Source: an uncultured Treponema sp.
GTDB taxonomy: Bacteria > Spirochaetota > Spirochaetia > Treponematales > Treponemataceae
Length of the DNA: 64,000 nucleotides
Assembly: GCA_937885175.1 (NCBI GenBank)
Contig: CAKZZO010000063.1
Location: 1-64,000 of the forward strand
Direction of reading: 5' to 3'
Part shown: positions 33,487 to 42,482 of the stretch, one piece after another
Numbering within the stretch: position 1 is the stretch's first letter
Layout: each line of letters begins with the position of its first letter
Program-made: the position numbers and the translations under genes
The notes under the pieces: model-generated
Database searches by the model: none
What the model saw: only the letters and a program-made list of their open reading frames with translations
What the model was told of the DNA's origin: nothing

Positions 33487-34035
33487 ATGACTTGTGTCGT
33501 GCTGGGGCTGGGGTCAAACAAGTCTTGGCAGGGGCTTTCCAGTCTGGAAATACTTGCAAGTGCCGTCCGCGCCCTAAAGCCCCTGCTGCACGACATTACA
33601 TGCTCATCGGTGTATGAGACTGCGCCCCTGTACGTGACAAATCAGCAGGCCTTCTGCAACATGGTTGTGGCGGGGTATGCCGATGATTCCCTCAGTCCCC
33701 ATGATTTACTGGTGCAGGTTCACAGGATTGAAGCTTCCCTGGGGCGTGACCGTAGTAAGGAAATCAGAAACGGTCCCCGTTCCATTGATATTGATATTGA
33801 AATATTTGGAAGTGAAGCGATTCATTATTCCGATTCCAAAGATTCCATGAAAAACCTGGAGATTCCCCATCCCCGTCTTTCCGAGCGCGCTTTTGTTTTG
33901 ATTCCTTTACTGGAGATTTTGGGAAAATCTGCCGATATTCTAGATAGCGCACCCTATGCTCAAATGCTCAGTGCGACAGGCAGCGACGGAGTTGTTAAAA
34001 TTCTGGACGCTGAGACATTCGTAAAATCGGTATGA
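33487..34035 (+). CDS. folK: 2-amino-4-hydroxy-6-hydroxymethyldihydropteridine diphosphokinase
   Basis: The 182-residue folate-pathway enzyme that pyrophosphorylates 6-hydroxymethyldihydropterin. Family motifs are LGLGSN at the N-terminus, SSVYETAPLYVTNQQAFCN, and GRDRSKEIRNGPRSIDIDI, which carries the ATP- and metal-binding Arg and Asp residues. The ATG at 33487 lies just after the recA stop; the longer frame inside recA is not needed. Folate partners are not adjacent. Confidence 0.92.
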   Translation: MTCVVLGLGSNKSWQGLSSLEILASAVRALKPLLHDITCSSVYETAPLYVTNQQAFCNMVVAGYADDSLSPHDLLVQVHRIEASLGRDRSKEIRNGPRSIDIDIEIFGSEAIHYSDSKDSMKNLEIPHPRLSERAFVLIPLLEILGKSADILDSAPYAQMLSATGSDGVVKILDAETFVKSV

Positions 34036-34053
34036 AACCCAAGGGGAAGGTCT

Positions 34054-34839
34054 ATGGAAGAACAGGGCCAGACAATTCAGACGGAAGCAGAGACAGAAAA
34101 CGAAGCAGTGCAGCATGTAGGCCATCGTTACACGGCGGGAGAATTTGAGGGGCCGCTGGATTTACTGCTTACGCTTATCCGCGACAATAAAATCAACATC
34201 TATGACATTCCTATTGCGGAAATCACCGAGCAGTTCCTGGAGTATCTGGATTATGCCGCAAGCATTGACTTGGGCGACCTGTCCGAGTTCTACAAAATGG
34301 CGGCCCAACTCCTGCGCATCAAGAGCAATATGATGCTTCCTGTTGAGGTTGCCGAAAATCTTGATTTTGACGATCCCCGAGAAGAACTGGTGGAAAAACT
34401 GATTGAATACCAGAAATTCAAGAAACTTTCCGCACTCATGGAAGAAAAGGAAGACGAAAACGAATGGAGTTTTGAGCGCAAGAAAATTCAGCGTGTGCTT
34501 CCCTTTGAGGAAGAAGACTTATGGGAGCGCGTGGACACCTGGGATTTGCTTCAGCAGATGCAAAAAATCTTCAGGACGATGATTAGCACCTATTCCGATG
34601 CAAAAATCCTCGATATGTATGAAGAGGTGAGCGTAAACGAAAAAATTACGCTGATGAACGAATATCTTGATACAAAAGGCGAGTGCATGTTTACCGACTT
34701 GATTGTGCGCAAGGGAAATGAACTTGACGTTATCTGTGCTTTCATGGCAATTCTGGAAGCGGTAAAATTCAAACTGGCTACCATCTTGCAAAACCGCATG
34801 TTCGGTGATATAAAGATTTGTAAATATCAGGCGGCGTAG
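34054..34839 (+). CDS. scpA: Segregation and condensation protein A
   Basis: The 261-residue kleisin subunit of the SMC–ScpAB condensin. The N-terminal family motif FEGPLDLLLTLIRDNKINIYDIPIAEI starts near residue 31, and the C-terminal winged helix (FLAILEAVKFK...) binds the SMC head. It is preceded by a non-conserved acidic leader of about 28 residues. GGGGAAGG lies before ATG 34054. scpB follows after 9 bases. Confidence 0.94.
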   Translation: MEEQGQTIQTEAETENEAVQHVGHRYTAGEFEGPLDLLLTLIRDNKINIYDIPIAEITEQFLEYLDYAASIDLGDLSEFYKMAAQLLRIKSNMMLPVEVAENLDFDDPREELVEKLIEYQKFKKLSALMEEKEDENEWSFERKKIQRVLPFEEEDLWERVDTWDLLQQMQKIFRTMISTYSDAKILDMYEEVSVNEKITLMNEYLDTKGECMFTDLIVRKGNELDVICAFMAILEAVKFKLATILQNRMFGDIKICKYQAA

Positions 34840-34848
34840 GGAAATACG

Positions 34849-35394
34849 ATGGATTTGAATCTGGAAAAGGAAACGGCACTGGTCGAAACGGTTTTGTTTT
34901 TGGAAAGTGAGCCGGTTACCCTTGAAAACATTGCGACAATCTCCCAACTGGCAAAAGATGTGGTGGAGAAATGTCTTGAGGCTCTTAAAGAAAAATATAC
35001 TGCAGAAAACTCTGGTCTGGAACTGGCCATGATTACCGGCGGCTGGACGCTTGTTCCCAAAAAAGAATTCTGGGAAGAACTCAAGGAACGCTACGGCAAC
35101 AAAAATGAAGGTCGGCTTTCCCGCTCTGCAATGGAAGTGCTCTCAATTATTGCCTACAAGCAGCCTATAACCCGTGCAGAAATTGAAGCCCTGCGTGGCG
35201 TTTCTCCAGATAACATGATTCGTCTTTTGATTGACCGTCAGCTGATAAAGGAAGTGGGCAAAAAAGATGCGCCTGGTCGTCCTACCTTGTTCGGCACCAC
35301 AAAAGAATTCCTCAAATTCTTCCGCCTGAACTCAATCTCCGAGTTGCCCCAGCTGGAAGATACCGAAAACGAGAGGTTTGAACTTGCCCGCTAA
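34849..35394 (+). CDS. scpB: Segregation and condensation protein B
   Basis: A 181-residue double winged-helix partner of ScpA. The signature SRSAMEVLSIIAYKQPITRAEIEALRGV is present, followed by a helical end GRPTLFGTTKEFLKFF. It overlaps the following pseudouridine synthase gene by 11 bases. The order scpA–scpB–rsuA-type gene–cmk is common in bacteria. Confidence 0.94.
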   Translation: MDLNLEKETALVETVLFLESEPVTLENIATISQLAKDVVEKCLEALKEKYTAENSGLELAMITGGWTLVPKKEFWEELKERYGNKNEGRLSRSAMEVLSIIAYKQPITRAEIEALRGVSPDNMIRLLIDRQLIKEVGKKDAPGRPTLFGTTKEFLKFFRLNSISELPQLEDTENERFELAR

Positions 35395-36148
35395 CGAATC
35401 TTTCCCAAGTATCCGCCTGCAAGCCTATCTTGCTCATTGTGGCCTTGCCAGCCGACGTGCAAGCGAAAAAATTATCCTTGATGGGCGCGTTACGGTAAAC
35501 GGTCAGGTGGTGACTGCATTGGGGACGAAAGTTTCTGAAACAGACAGGGTGTGTGTGGACGGAAAGCCCCTTGCCCTTGAAGAAACAAAACGCTATGTGC
35601 TTTTGAATAAACCTGCCGGCTATGTGTGCAGCCAGTCCGATGAAAAGGGCAGGCAGGTTGCCGTAGACTTGCTTAAACCCACGTATGCGGAGCGGCTCTA
35701 CAATGTGGGGCGGCTTGATATGTTCAGTCGGGGGGCGATTATCTTTACCAACGACGGAGATTTTGCTGCCCGCCTCAGTCATCCCAGTGCAGAAATTGAG
35801 AAAGAATATATTGTAGAAACAAGTTATCCCTTGCCGGAAGGCCTTGCGGAACAATTTGTAAAGGGCGTTCGCGTGGAAGGCATTTTCTACAAGGCTTTCC
35901 GCGCCGAAAAGATGAACAGCCACCGCATGCGTGTCGTCCTCATTGAAGGCAAAAACCGTGAAATTCGCAAGGTGTTTGAAAATGCCGGTGCGTCAATCCG
36001 CAGTCTGGAACGTGTCCGTATCGGGAACGTCAATCTGGATGGCCTTCGCACGGGAGAATTCAGGGAACTGACTCAGGCAGATGTAAAGGGGCTTTTAGCC
36101 TTGTGCAAAAATAAAGAAAATGCAGATAAACAGGAGAACAAAATATGA
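35384..36148 (+). CDS. RsuA/RluB-type pseudouridine synthase
   Basis: A 254-residue rRNA-modifying enzyme. An S4 RNA-binding domain (LQAYLAHCGLASRRASEKIILDGRV...) is followed by the synthase core with catalytic Asp in GRLDMFSRG, about residue 112. RsuA and RluB types cannot be separated from sequence alone. TTG 35384 was chosen because GAGAGG (35371–35376) is 7 bases upstream; TTG 35378 is too close. It overlaps cmk/rpsA by 4 bases. Confidence 0.9.
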   Translation: MPANESFPSIRLQAYLAHCGLASRRASEKIILDGRVTVNGQVVTALGTKVSETDRVCVDGKPLALEETKRYVLLNKPAGYVCSQSDEKGRQVAVDLLKPTYAERLYNVGRLDMFSRGAIIFTNDGDFAARLSHPSAEIEKEYIVETSYPLPEGLAEQFVKGVRVEGIFYKAFRAEKMNSHRMRVVLIEGKNREIRKVFENAGASIRSLERVRIGNVNLDGLRTGEFRELTQADVKGLLALCKNKENADKQENKI

Positions 36149-38505
36149 TTATCGCCATTGATGGTCCTGCAGGAACGGGAAAATCTACAATCGCTTCAAT
36201 TATTGCAAAAAAACTGGGCATAACCTACTTGAACAGCGGCAGTTTTTACCGAGCCCTGACCCTTGCCCTGAACGGCACGGACATTCCGCTTACCGATGAA
36301 GAAAAGGTCATTGAATTCTGCAAGCAGCAGAAACTTGCATATGTGAACAGCCGTCTGCTTTTGAACGGCACGGATGTGGAAGACCGCCTGCATGAAGATG
36401 AAGTGAGTAAGCGTGTTGCTCCTGTTTCGGCCATCGTGCCTGTCCGCCATCTGGTGAACGACCGTATGCGGGAAATCACCAAAAGCCTTTCAATCATTTG
36501 CGAGGGACGGGATATGACTACGGTGGTCTTTCCCCATGCCGAATACAAGTTCTACCTTGACGCTTCGATTGACGTGCAGGCACAGCGCAGGTTTGATCAG
36601 GGTGTTTCCAACATGACTTTGGAAGAAATCAAGGAAGCAATCAAAAAACGGGATGAAATTGACCGCAATAAAAAAGAAGGTGCTTTAAAACGTGCGCCTG
36701 ACGCTACATATATTGATACTTCCACCTTGACGATTGAGCAAGTTTGTGAGATAATTATTAATAAAATTCACAATAAAGGGTCTACTATGGAACAGATGGA
36801 AGTGGAAAAGGATGAAACTCAGGACTCCAAGAGTGCAATCCAGACACAATTAGAAGAATCTCTCAAGGGTCTTAAGGAACTGGAAGACGGACAGCTCATT
36901 GACAGTACCGTTATCGCAGTGACGGACGAACTTGTGTTTGTTGACATCGGATACAAGTCAGAGGGAAAGATTCCCGTTCAGGAGTTCGCAGGCAATCTGC
37001 CGAAAGTCGGTGATGTGGTCACAGTCGTTCTCGTAAAAAAGGACGGACGCAATGGTCCCGAGATTTCAAAATCCCGCGCTGATTCAAAACAGCTGTGGAA
37101 GGACTTGCGCAAGGCATTCGACGAAAAACAGGTCGTTGAAGGCGTAATCGAAAAAGAAGTGAAGGGTGGTTTTGATGTAAACCTCGGCGGAGACATACAT
37201 GCATTCCTGCCGATTAGCCAGTCAGACAGCCAGAAGGTAGATAATCCTTCAAAACTCCTTGGCATGAAGGCTCAGTTCTACATTGAACGCCTGTATTCAG
37301 ATAATAAGGCAAATGTGGTTGTAAACCGCAGAAAGTATCTTGAAGAATCAATCAACGCAAACCGCGACAAATTCTTTGAGAATACACAGATTGGTGACAC
37401 CGTAAAAGGTACGGTCAAGAGTTTCACCAGTTTTGGTGCATTCATTGACTTGGGTGGCTTTGACGGTCTCTTGCATATCAATGATATGAGCTGGGGGCAC
37501 GTAACTCGTCCCAAGGACTTTGTTAAGAAAGGTCAGGAATACGAACTGAAAGTAATCCGCCTTGATCCCGCAGAAAAAAGAATCAATCTTTCGCTCAAGC
37601 ACTTCTCAGAAGATCCCTGGGTACATTTTGAAGAAAAATACCACGTCGAGGACATTGTTGAAGGCAAGGTAACCAAGCTGACTGACTTTGGTGCATTCAT
37701 CGAACTGGAAGAAGGTATTGAAGGGCTGGCACACATCTCTGAGTTCAGCTGGACAAAGAAAATCAACAAGCCGGGCGACATGGTCAAAATCGGTGACACC
37801 GTAAAGTGTATGATTTTGGGCTATGACATTCAGGCTGGTCGTGTTTCACTGGGATTGAAGCAGGTAACGGAAAATCCCTGGGATACAATTGCAGAAAAAT
37901 ATCCTGTCGGTACCAAGGTAACTGGCAAGGTTGTAAAACTGACTGGAACCGGTGCATTCGTGCAGTTGGAAGAAGGCATTGACGGTTTCCTTCATGCAGA
38001 AGACATTTCATGGACAAAGAAGGTTAAGCATCCTGGCAGTGAACTTTCAGAAGGTCAGGAAGTTGAGGTTGTCGTTCTTGAAGTGGATGCAGAAAGCCGC
38101 AGAATCCGCGTCGGCATGAAGCAAGTGACTGACAATCCCTGGGAAAAGTTTGCCGCTGACTACAAGGTCGGTTCAACACTGGAAGGTGAAATTACTTCAA
38201 TCACTGAATTTGGTGTTTTTGTAAAGGCTCCCGATGGCATTGAAGGTCTGGTCAACAAGGCAAACCTGAGCGATGAAAAGGATGTTCCTTTTGAAGAGGC
38301 TGTCAAAAAATACAATGTTGGTGACAAAATCAACGTGTATGTTGTTGACGTGAACGTGGCAAAAGAAAAGGTTGCCTTCTCCGTAAAGGAATACAAGAAA
38401 GCACAGGCACGCAAAGAGATTTTCCAGTATATGTCATCTTCTGCAAATGATGATGACGGCGCTTATACTCTTGGTGACATGCTGAAGAGCCAGAAGAATA
38501 ACTAA
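36145..38505 (+). CDS. Fused cytidylate kinase / ribosomal protein S1
   Basis: A 786-residue fusion. Residues 1–210 are cytidylate kinase (P-loop GPAGTGKST at 7–15, later CEGRDMTTVVFP), which phosphorylates CMP and dCMP. From about 213 (MEQMEVEKDE) the rest is ribosomal protein S1 with six S1 RNA-binding repeats. Several share the motif FGAFI(D/E)L and end in SLK or GMK. cmk and rpsA are neighbours in many bacteria. The fusion is, to my knowledge, also found in Treponema pallidum. An internal ATG at 36787 might give free S1; the bases before it include AAAGGG. Confidence 0.95.
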   Translation: MIIAIDGPAGTGKSTIASIIAKKLGITYLNSGSFYRALTLALNGTDIPLTDEEKVIEFCKQQKLAYVNSRLLLNGTDVEDRLHEDEVSKRVAPVSAIVPVRHLVNDRMREITKSLSIICEGRDMTTVVFPHAEYKFYLDASIDVQAQRRFDQGVSNMTLEEIKEAIKKRDEIDRNKKEGALKRAPDATYIDTSTLTIEQVCEIIINKIHNKGSTMEQMEVEKDETQDSKSAIQTQLEESLKGLKELEDGQLIDSTVIAVTDELVFVDIGYKSEGKIPVQEFAGNLPKVGDVVTVVLVKKDGRNGPEISKSRADSKQLWKDLRKAFDEKQVVEGVIEKEVKGGFDVNLGGDIHAFLPISQSDSQKVDNPSKLLGMKAQFYIERLYSDNKANVVVNRRKYLEESINANRDKFFENTQIGDTVKGTVKSFTSFGAFIDLGGFDGLLHINDMSWGHVTRPKDFVKKGQEYELKVIRLDPAEKRINLSLKHFSEDPWVHFEEKYHVEDIVEGKVTKLTDFGAFIELEEGIEGLAHISEFSWTKKINKPGDMVKIGDTVKCMILGYDIQAGRVSLGLKQVTENPWDTIAEKYPVGTKVTGKVVKLTGTGAFVQLEEGIDGFLHAEDISWTKKVKHPGSELSEGQEVEVVVLEVDAESRRIRVGMKQVTDNPWEKFAADYKVGSTLEGEITSITEFGVFVKAPDGIEGLVNKANLSDEKDVPFEEAVKKYNVGDKINVYVVDVNVAKEKVAFSVKEYKKAQARKEIFQYMSSSANDDDGAYTLGDMLKSQKNN

Positions 38506-38528
38506 AAACATTTTGATGAGTGTTGGCA

Positions 38529-39650
38529 ATGACTGGTGCAATAGATTTTGCTACATTACAGACGCTCATCGAAATGTATGCTCGGATTAATTCGAGTAAC
38601 TCTGATGAAGACGCATTGATGGCTCTTGTTTTGGAGTCGGCAATGCGTCTTATTCATTGTGAGTCATCCTCCCTGTTTTTGTTAAAAAGTCCTGTGATTG
38701 TGGATTTGCTTCACGTGCTTGAAGAAGTGGCAAAAACAAATTCATCTGTCCTCATCACGGGCGAAAGTGGAGTGGGCAAGGAACTCTTTGCAGAGCAACT
38801 GCACCTCAAAAGTTCCCGCGCTAATAAGCCTTTTATTCGTGTGAACTGTGCCTCGCTTTCGGCTTCCCTTTTGGAGCGTGTACTTTTTGGACACGTTACG
38901 GACGCCCCTTCCCAGGGGCTTGCTGAGCATGAAGGTTGCCTTGAGGCGGCAGACGGCGGTACCCTCTTTTTGGATGAGATTGGCGAGCTGCCTTTGAATC
39001 TACAGGCAAAACTGCTCCGTGTGATGCAGGAGCACGCTTTTGAGCGGATTGCTTCCGGCAAAACGATAGCGGTGGACGTTCGTGTTCTTGCATCTACAAG
39101 CAGGGATTTGGAAAAGATGACCTCAGAGGGGACCTTTAGAAGTGACCTTTTCTACCGACTGAATGTGCTTCCCTTGCATGTACCGCCCCTTCGTGAACGA
39201 ACAGATGATATTGAGCCTTTGGCATCATTCTTCCTGAAGAAATACAGCGTTGAGACAAAAAAGAATTTTACGGGTTTTTCCGCCCAGGCCATGCGTCGGC
39301 TTTACGATTATTACTGGCCGGGAAATATCCGCGAACTGAAAAATTCTGTGGAAAGGGCCTGCCTTTTGGGTAGACCGCCAGTCATTCAGGTGGAGGATTT
39401 GCATCTTGCGTCTACGCCTGCCAGCCTCGCATCTGCAAGAGACGATGATTCGTTTGATGTGCTGGCTGACGAGACCCTTGATTCTTCAAGCGGTGACCGC
39501 ACGCTAAAGACCGCCCTCACAAAGTTTAAGACTGCCTATGTAAAACGGATCTTAAAGGAGACCTCCTGGAATCAGACAGAGGCAGGAAAAATATTGGGAA
39601 TCCAGCGTACCTATGTCTCCCGCTTGCTGAACGAGTTGCACATACGGTAA
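38529..39650 (+). CDS. NtrC-family AAA+ regulator lacking the GAFTGA loop
   Basis: A 373-residue protein. The N-terminal 55 residues look like a cut-down GAF sensor domain. The AAA+ domain is clear: Walker A GESGVGKE at 79–86 and Walker B GGTLFLDEIGE around 143–152. The C-terminal Fis-type helix-turn-helix follows (NQTEAGKILGIQRTYVSRLL). The loop that should read GAFTGA and contacts sigma-54 is instead VTDAPSQG (about 123–130). The usual activation mechanism is therefore doubtful; it may act as a repressor or work with another sigma factor. ATG 38529 or GTG 38520 is the start. Confidence 0.8.
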   Translation: MTGAIDFATLQTLIEMYARINSSNSDEDALMALVLESAMRLIHCESSSLFLLKSPVIVDLLHVLEEVAKTNSSVLITGESGVGKELFAEQLHLKSSRANKPFIRVNCASLSASLLERVLFGHVTDAPSQGLAEHEGCLEAADGGTLFLDEIGELPLNLQAKLLRVMQEHAFERIASGKTIAVDVRVLASTSRDLEKMTSEGTFRSDLFYRLNVLPLHVPPLRERTDDIEPLASFFLKKYSVETKKNFTGFSAQAMRRLYDYYWPGNIRELKNSVERACLLGRPPVIQVEDLHLASTPASLASARDDDSFDVLADETLDSSSGDRTLKTALTKFKTAYVKRILKETSWNQTEAGKILGIQRTYVSRLLNELHIR

Positions 39651-39664
39651 AAATTTGCTATAAT
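39636..39664 (+). promoter_or_regulatory. Extended -10 promoter of the TPR membrane gene
   Basis: TATAAT (39659–39664) with an extended TGC before it and a weak -35 TTGCAC (39636–39641), spacer 17. A normal leader with AGGGG follows. Confidence 0.6.
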
Positions 39665-39705
39665 ATGTGTCACGTTACTATTAAAAGTATAGGGGTTTAT
39701 AAAAA

Positions 39706-40386
39706 ATGGCAGAAAAATTCAATAAAGAAGAAACAACCGCAGAAAAACTTGACTCATTTTTGACAAGAAATCGTGCTCCGCTTTTAACCTGCGCACTGGT
39801 GGCTATTGTGTCTGTTGTCGTAGTGCTGGCAGTCGTTGTAATCGGCGGTAAGTCTACGGAAAAAGGCCTGACTCAGGTTGATTCCATTTATTACACGCTT
39901 ACAAAAGACGGTGCTTCTCTGGAAGGAGATGCCCTTACCGCACGTCAGGACGCTGCGCTTGAACAGCTTGCAGGGCTGACTGGAAAGGGTGGCATTGTAG
40001 GAGTTCGCGCCAATATGTTGGTGGCAGACTTGTACTATCAGAAAAAGCAGTATGCAGAAGCAAAGGACGCCTATCTGAAGGCCGCTTCTGCCAAGAAGAA
40101 TGCTTATACCGCTCCGCTGGCATATTTTAATGCCGCCACTTGTTTTGAAAACCTGGGTGATTTGGACGGTGCTCTTGCAAATTACAAACTGGCTTCCGAG
40201 GCAAAAGGCTTTCTGCTTGTGGATCATGCACTCTTTAGCCTTGGCCGCCTGAATGAGGCAAAGCAGGATTTCAAGGCCGCTCAGGATGCCTATAGCAAGC
40301 TGACTGATACGCACCCCGACAGCGAATGGGCAGATTTGGCAAAGTCCCGCCTTATCGCTTTGAAGGCTGCAGGAAATATCGAGTAG
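39706..40386 (+). CDS. TPR protein with one membrane helix
   Basis: A 226-residue protein with a short cytoplasmic N-terminus, one transmembrane helix at about 26–46 (LLTCALVAIVSVVVVLAVVVI), and a periplasmic part with tetratricopeptide repeats (ANMLVADLYYQKKQYAEAKDAY, FNAATCFENLGDLDGALANY). The layout resembles YfgM, an inner-membrane TPR protein linked to envelope protein quality control, but this is only similarity of architecture. It has its own promoter. A CGGTAA/TTACCG stem follows at 40390–40403. Confidence 0.7.
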   Translation: MAEKFNKEETTAEKLDSFLTRNRAPLLTCALVAIVSVVVVLAVVVIGGKSTEKGLTQVDSIYYTLTKDGASLEGDALTARQDAALEQLAGLTGKGGIVGVRANMLVADLYYQKKQYAEAKDAYLKAASAKKNAYTAPLAYFNAATCFENLGDLDGALANYKLASEAKGFLLVDHALFSLGRLNEAKQDFKAAQDAYSKLTDTHPDSEWADLAKSRLIALKAAGNIE

Positions 40387-40425
40387 TCGGCGGTAACCTT
40401 ACCGTAAAAAAGCGTTTTTATACAT

Positions 40426-41322
40426 ATGAAAGGCACCAAGAAACTGCAGAAACAAAATATACTGATTTTTTTCTTCTGTATGTTCGGGTGCTTTTTTTGT
40501 TGTGGCTGCGGTCTGGAAACCATCGTCATTGTGCAGCCGCCGATAACGAGTAATGGTTCTTCGCTCTATTCCACAACCGATCCTTTGAGCTGGTTTTGTG
40601 ATTTTGTTACGGAAGAAGAAAAAAATGACAGTCTTCCGGGAGCAGACTTTATCGGTACCGAAGTCTACTATCGCATCTATAAAAACTATTCGACGCTTTC
40701 TTCTCACAAAAGTGGCATTTCACAAATAAATACAACGACAAATACAACTGCTGCGGCAACACGCCTTATTGAAACCTATAAGTATCAGCCGCTTGGTATG
40801 TATCCAGAGCAGAGCCGTGCAGTCTTTGCTTACAATAGGGGGTCCAATACCCGAGTCTACTTCCGTCTCAAAACGGTCAAGGACAGTACGGGTATTGGCT
40901 ATCGGGCTGCAATTTCTCGTCCCTATGGCGAAAAGACCGCGCGCTATTACGGATATGATGATATGAATGGGCTGATATTTTATGATTATGATAAAGCCGC
41001 TGACTCCTGGACTACTGGTGATGCCCCCCCAGTGCCTGTTGACTACAAGGATTTGCGGCTCGTAGTTCCTTATCGCACGATATCTGTCGGTGTCCGTTCC
41101 TTCGATTTCTTTGACGATAATGAGACGAAAAATACGATTAACGTGGAGCCTGTGGAGGGTGACATTGACTATGAATATTCCTCCACCTTTACAGCGGATT
41201 ATGATAATACCTATTTTGTACAGTTGTATGCGGTAGGTGTTGCTCTGGATACGAATACTTGTGCAAATACCTATAGCCTTGTGCTTGATTTAGGCACGAT
41301 TCCCATTCAAAAAGGTAAGTAA
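40426..41322 (+). CDS. Putative lipoprotein, function unknown
   Basis: A 298-residue protein with a Lys-rich N-terminus, a Phe/Cys-rich hydrophobic stretch (residues 11–28) and several possible lipobox cysteines (FFCCGCG). The exported part is beta-rich with many Tyr, Asp and Thr residues and has no motif I know. It is followed by a strong terminator at 41,383. The Cys cluster makes the acylated residue uncertain. Probably a treponemal surface or periplasmic lipoprotein. Confidence 0.65.
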   Translation: MKGTKKLQKQNILIFFFCMFGCFFCCGCGLETIVIVQPPITSNGSSLYSTTDPLSWFCDFVTEEEKNDSLPGADFIGTEVYYRIYKNYSTLSSHKSGISQINTTTNTTAAATRLIETYKYQPLGMYPEQSRAVFAYNRGSNTRVYFRLKTVKDSTGIGYRAAISRPYGEKTARYYGYDDMNGLIFYDYDKAADSWTTGDAPPVPVDYKDLRLVVPYRTISVGVRSFDFFDDNETKNTINVEPVEGDIDYEYSSTFTADYDNTYFVQLYAVGVALDTNTCANTYSLVLDLGTIPIQKGK

Positions 41323-41382
41323 CGCCAGGGGAGATGAAGCAGAAGGACGACGAAACTAAAGGCGGCAGCTCTCATTGCCGTC

Positions 41383-41421
41383 GAATTTAAAAAAAACGCT
41401 GTACGCGGTTTTTTTAAATTC
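41383..41421. terminator. Terminator, originally that of tRNA-Arg
   Basis: 17-base arms (41383–41399 with 41405–41421, one mismatch) with A and T runs give an intrinsic terminator in both directions. It abuts the 17-bp repeat at 41423. In the undisturbed chromosome it would lie directly after the tRNA-Arg gene now at 43,310. Confidence 0.85.
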
Positions 41422-41422
41422 A

Positions 41423-41439
41423 TGACCCATGGGCGAGTC
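41423..41439. repeat. Attachment-site repeat, left copy (17 bp)
   Basis: TGACCCATGGGCGAGTC, identical to the 3' end of the tRNA-Arg gene at 43310–43326. It marks the outer end of the integrated islet. Confidence 0.8.
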
Positions 41440-42170
41440 TGCCGCCGATTTCGCAGGGAGATACGCTGACCGTCACAAAGGCGGCAACGCTCCAGAAAGA
41501 AACCCAGCCAAAAAAGCACTTCACCAACGCAAGCGTCCTTTCGCTCATGGAAAACCCGAAAGGCGAAACTGAGCATACGGAGAAACTCGCAGGATTGGGA
41601 ACGCCAGCCACCCGTGCGGAAATCATCGAATCACTCAAACGGCGAAACTATATCAAACAGGAAAAACAGAGCCTCGTCATCACCGAACTCGGTACGTTCC
41701 TCATCGAAACGATACTGGAAGTGCCCGAACTGAAAAAACTCATCGCAATCAGCACGACGACCGCATGGGAACAGCAACTGCAAGATTCCCCCGCATCGTT
41801 CCTGAGCGGCATAACATCATTCACGCGGGAGGAAGTGCCGAAAATGCGCGTCACCCGTGAATGGCAGCCGAAGGACTTGGGCGCATGCCCGCTCTGCAGC
41901 AAAGGGAAGGTCTTTGAAGGCAAAAAAGCCTATTTCTGCTCCGAGTACAAGAGCGGCTGCAAGTTTATCATCTGGAAGTCCATGAACGGTGCGAACATAA
42001 CGCCCGCCGACGCAACGCTGCTCGCAAGCGGCAAACAGACCAGACCGAAGAAGATGACGAGCAAGGCGGGCAAGGAATTCACCGCGCGCCTTTCCTACAG
42101 CACCGCCGAAAACAAAGTGACGTTCGCGTTCGATAAAGCGCAAAAACGTGCAACGTTGTACACTTTTTAG
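41439..42170 (+). pseudogene. topB: DNA topoisomerase III (TopB-type), C-terminal fragment
   Basis: The frame is open from the attachment repeat to the stop at 42170 and encodes about 243 residues of the end of a TopB-type topoisomerase. It has LPPISQGDTL, the conserved GLGTPATRAEIIESLKRR, and a C-terminal topoisomerase zinc finger (CPLC...FC...C) with a basic tail. The catalytic N-terminal half, including the active Tyr, is missing, so the piece cannot be active. Conjugative elements often carry TopB, which fits a remnant of such an element. The first in-frame ATG is 41547. Confidence 0.8.
42148..42169. repeat. 22-bp repeat flanking hicAB, left copy
   Basis: A GTGCAACGTTG-type palindrome followed by ACACTTTTTA, overlapping the topB stop. 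It matches 42837–42858 with one mismatch. Confidence 0.7.
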
Positions 42171-42175
42171 CATCT

Positions 42176-42193
42176 GTAACTATTTTTAGTTGC
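42176..42193. promoter_or_regulatory. Imperfect palindrome upstream of hicA, possible operator
   Basis: GTAACTA and TAGTTGC arms separated by four T residues, 31 bases before the hicA start. HicB antitoxins usually repress their own operon, so this is a candidate site. Confidence 0.3.
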
Positions 42194-42224
42194 AAATTAT
42201 TTATATTGGAGGTATACTCAAAGC

Positions 42225-42482
42225 ATGGGGAAGAAAGAAAAACTAATAGCACGGCTCAAAACAAGACCAAAGGATTTTACCTTTGACGAAGCCGAGACAT
42301 TGCTAGGCTATCTCTCATACTCACGGTCAAACAAAGGAAAAACAAGCGGGGCAAGAGTGATTTTCGCCAGTTCCGAAAATCATGCGCCGATATTGCTCCA
42401 TAAGCCGCACCCAAACAACGAACTAAAGGGCTACCAAATAAGCCAACTGCTGCAAACGCTGGAACAGGAGGAACTGATATGA
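42225..42482 (+). CDS. hicA: HicA-like toxin of a type II toxin–antitoxin pair
   Basis: An 85-residue small basic protein. The HicA double-stranded-RNA-binding-like fold is suggested by KDFTFDEAETLLGYLSY, SGARVIF and HKPHPNNELKGYQISQLLQTLE. HicA toxins cleave mRNA during translation. The canonical GSH motif holding the catalytic His reads TSGAR here, a variant also seen in this type of HicA, so activity is uncertain. ATG 42225 has TTGGAGG upstream. It overlaps hicB by 4 bases. Confidence 0.8.
   Translation: MGKKEKLIARLKTRPKDFTFDEAETLLGYLSYSRSNKGKTSGARVIFASSENHAPILLHKPHPNNELKGYQISQLLQTLEQEELI

Noticed and set aside
40415..40426. Leaderless promoter for the lipoprotein at 40426
   Set aside because: TATACA ends only one base before the ATG, so a transcript starting from it would lack the start codon.
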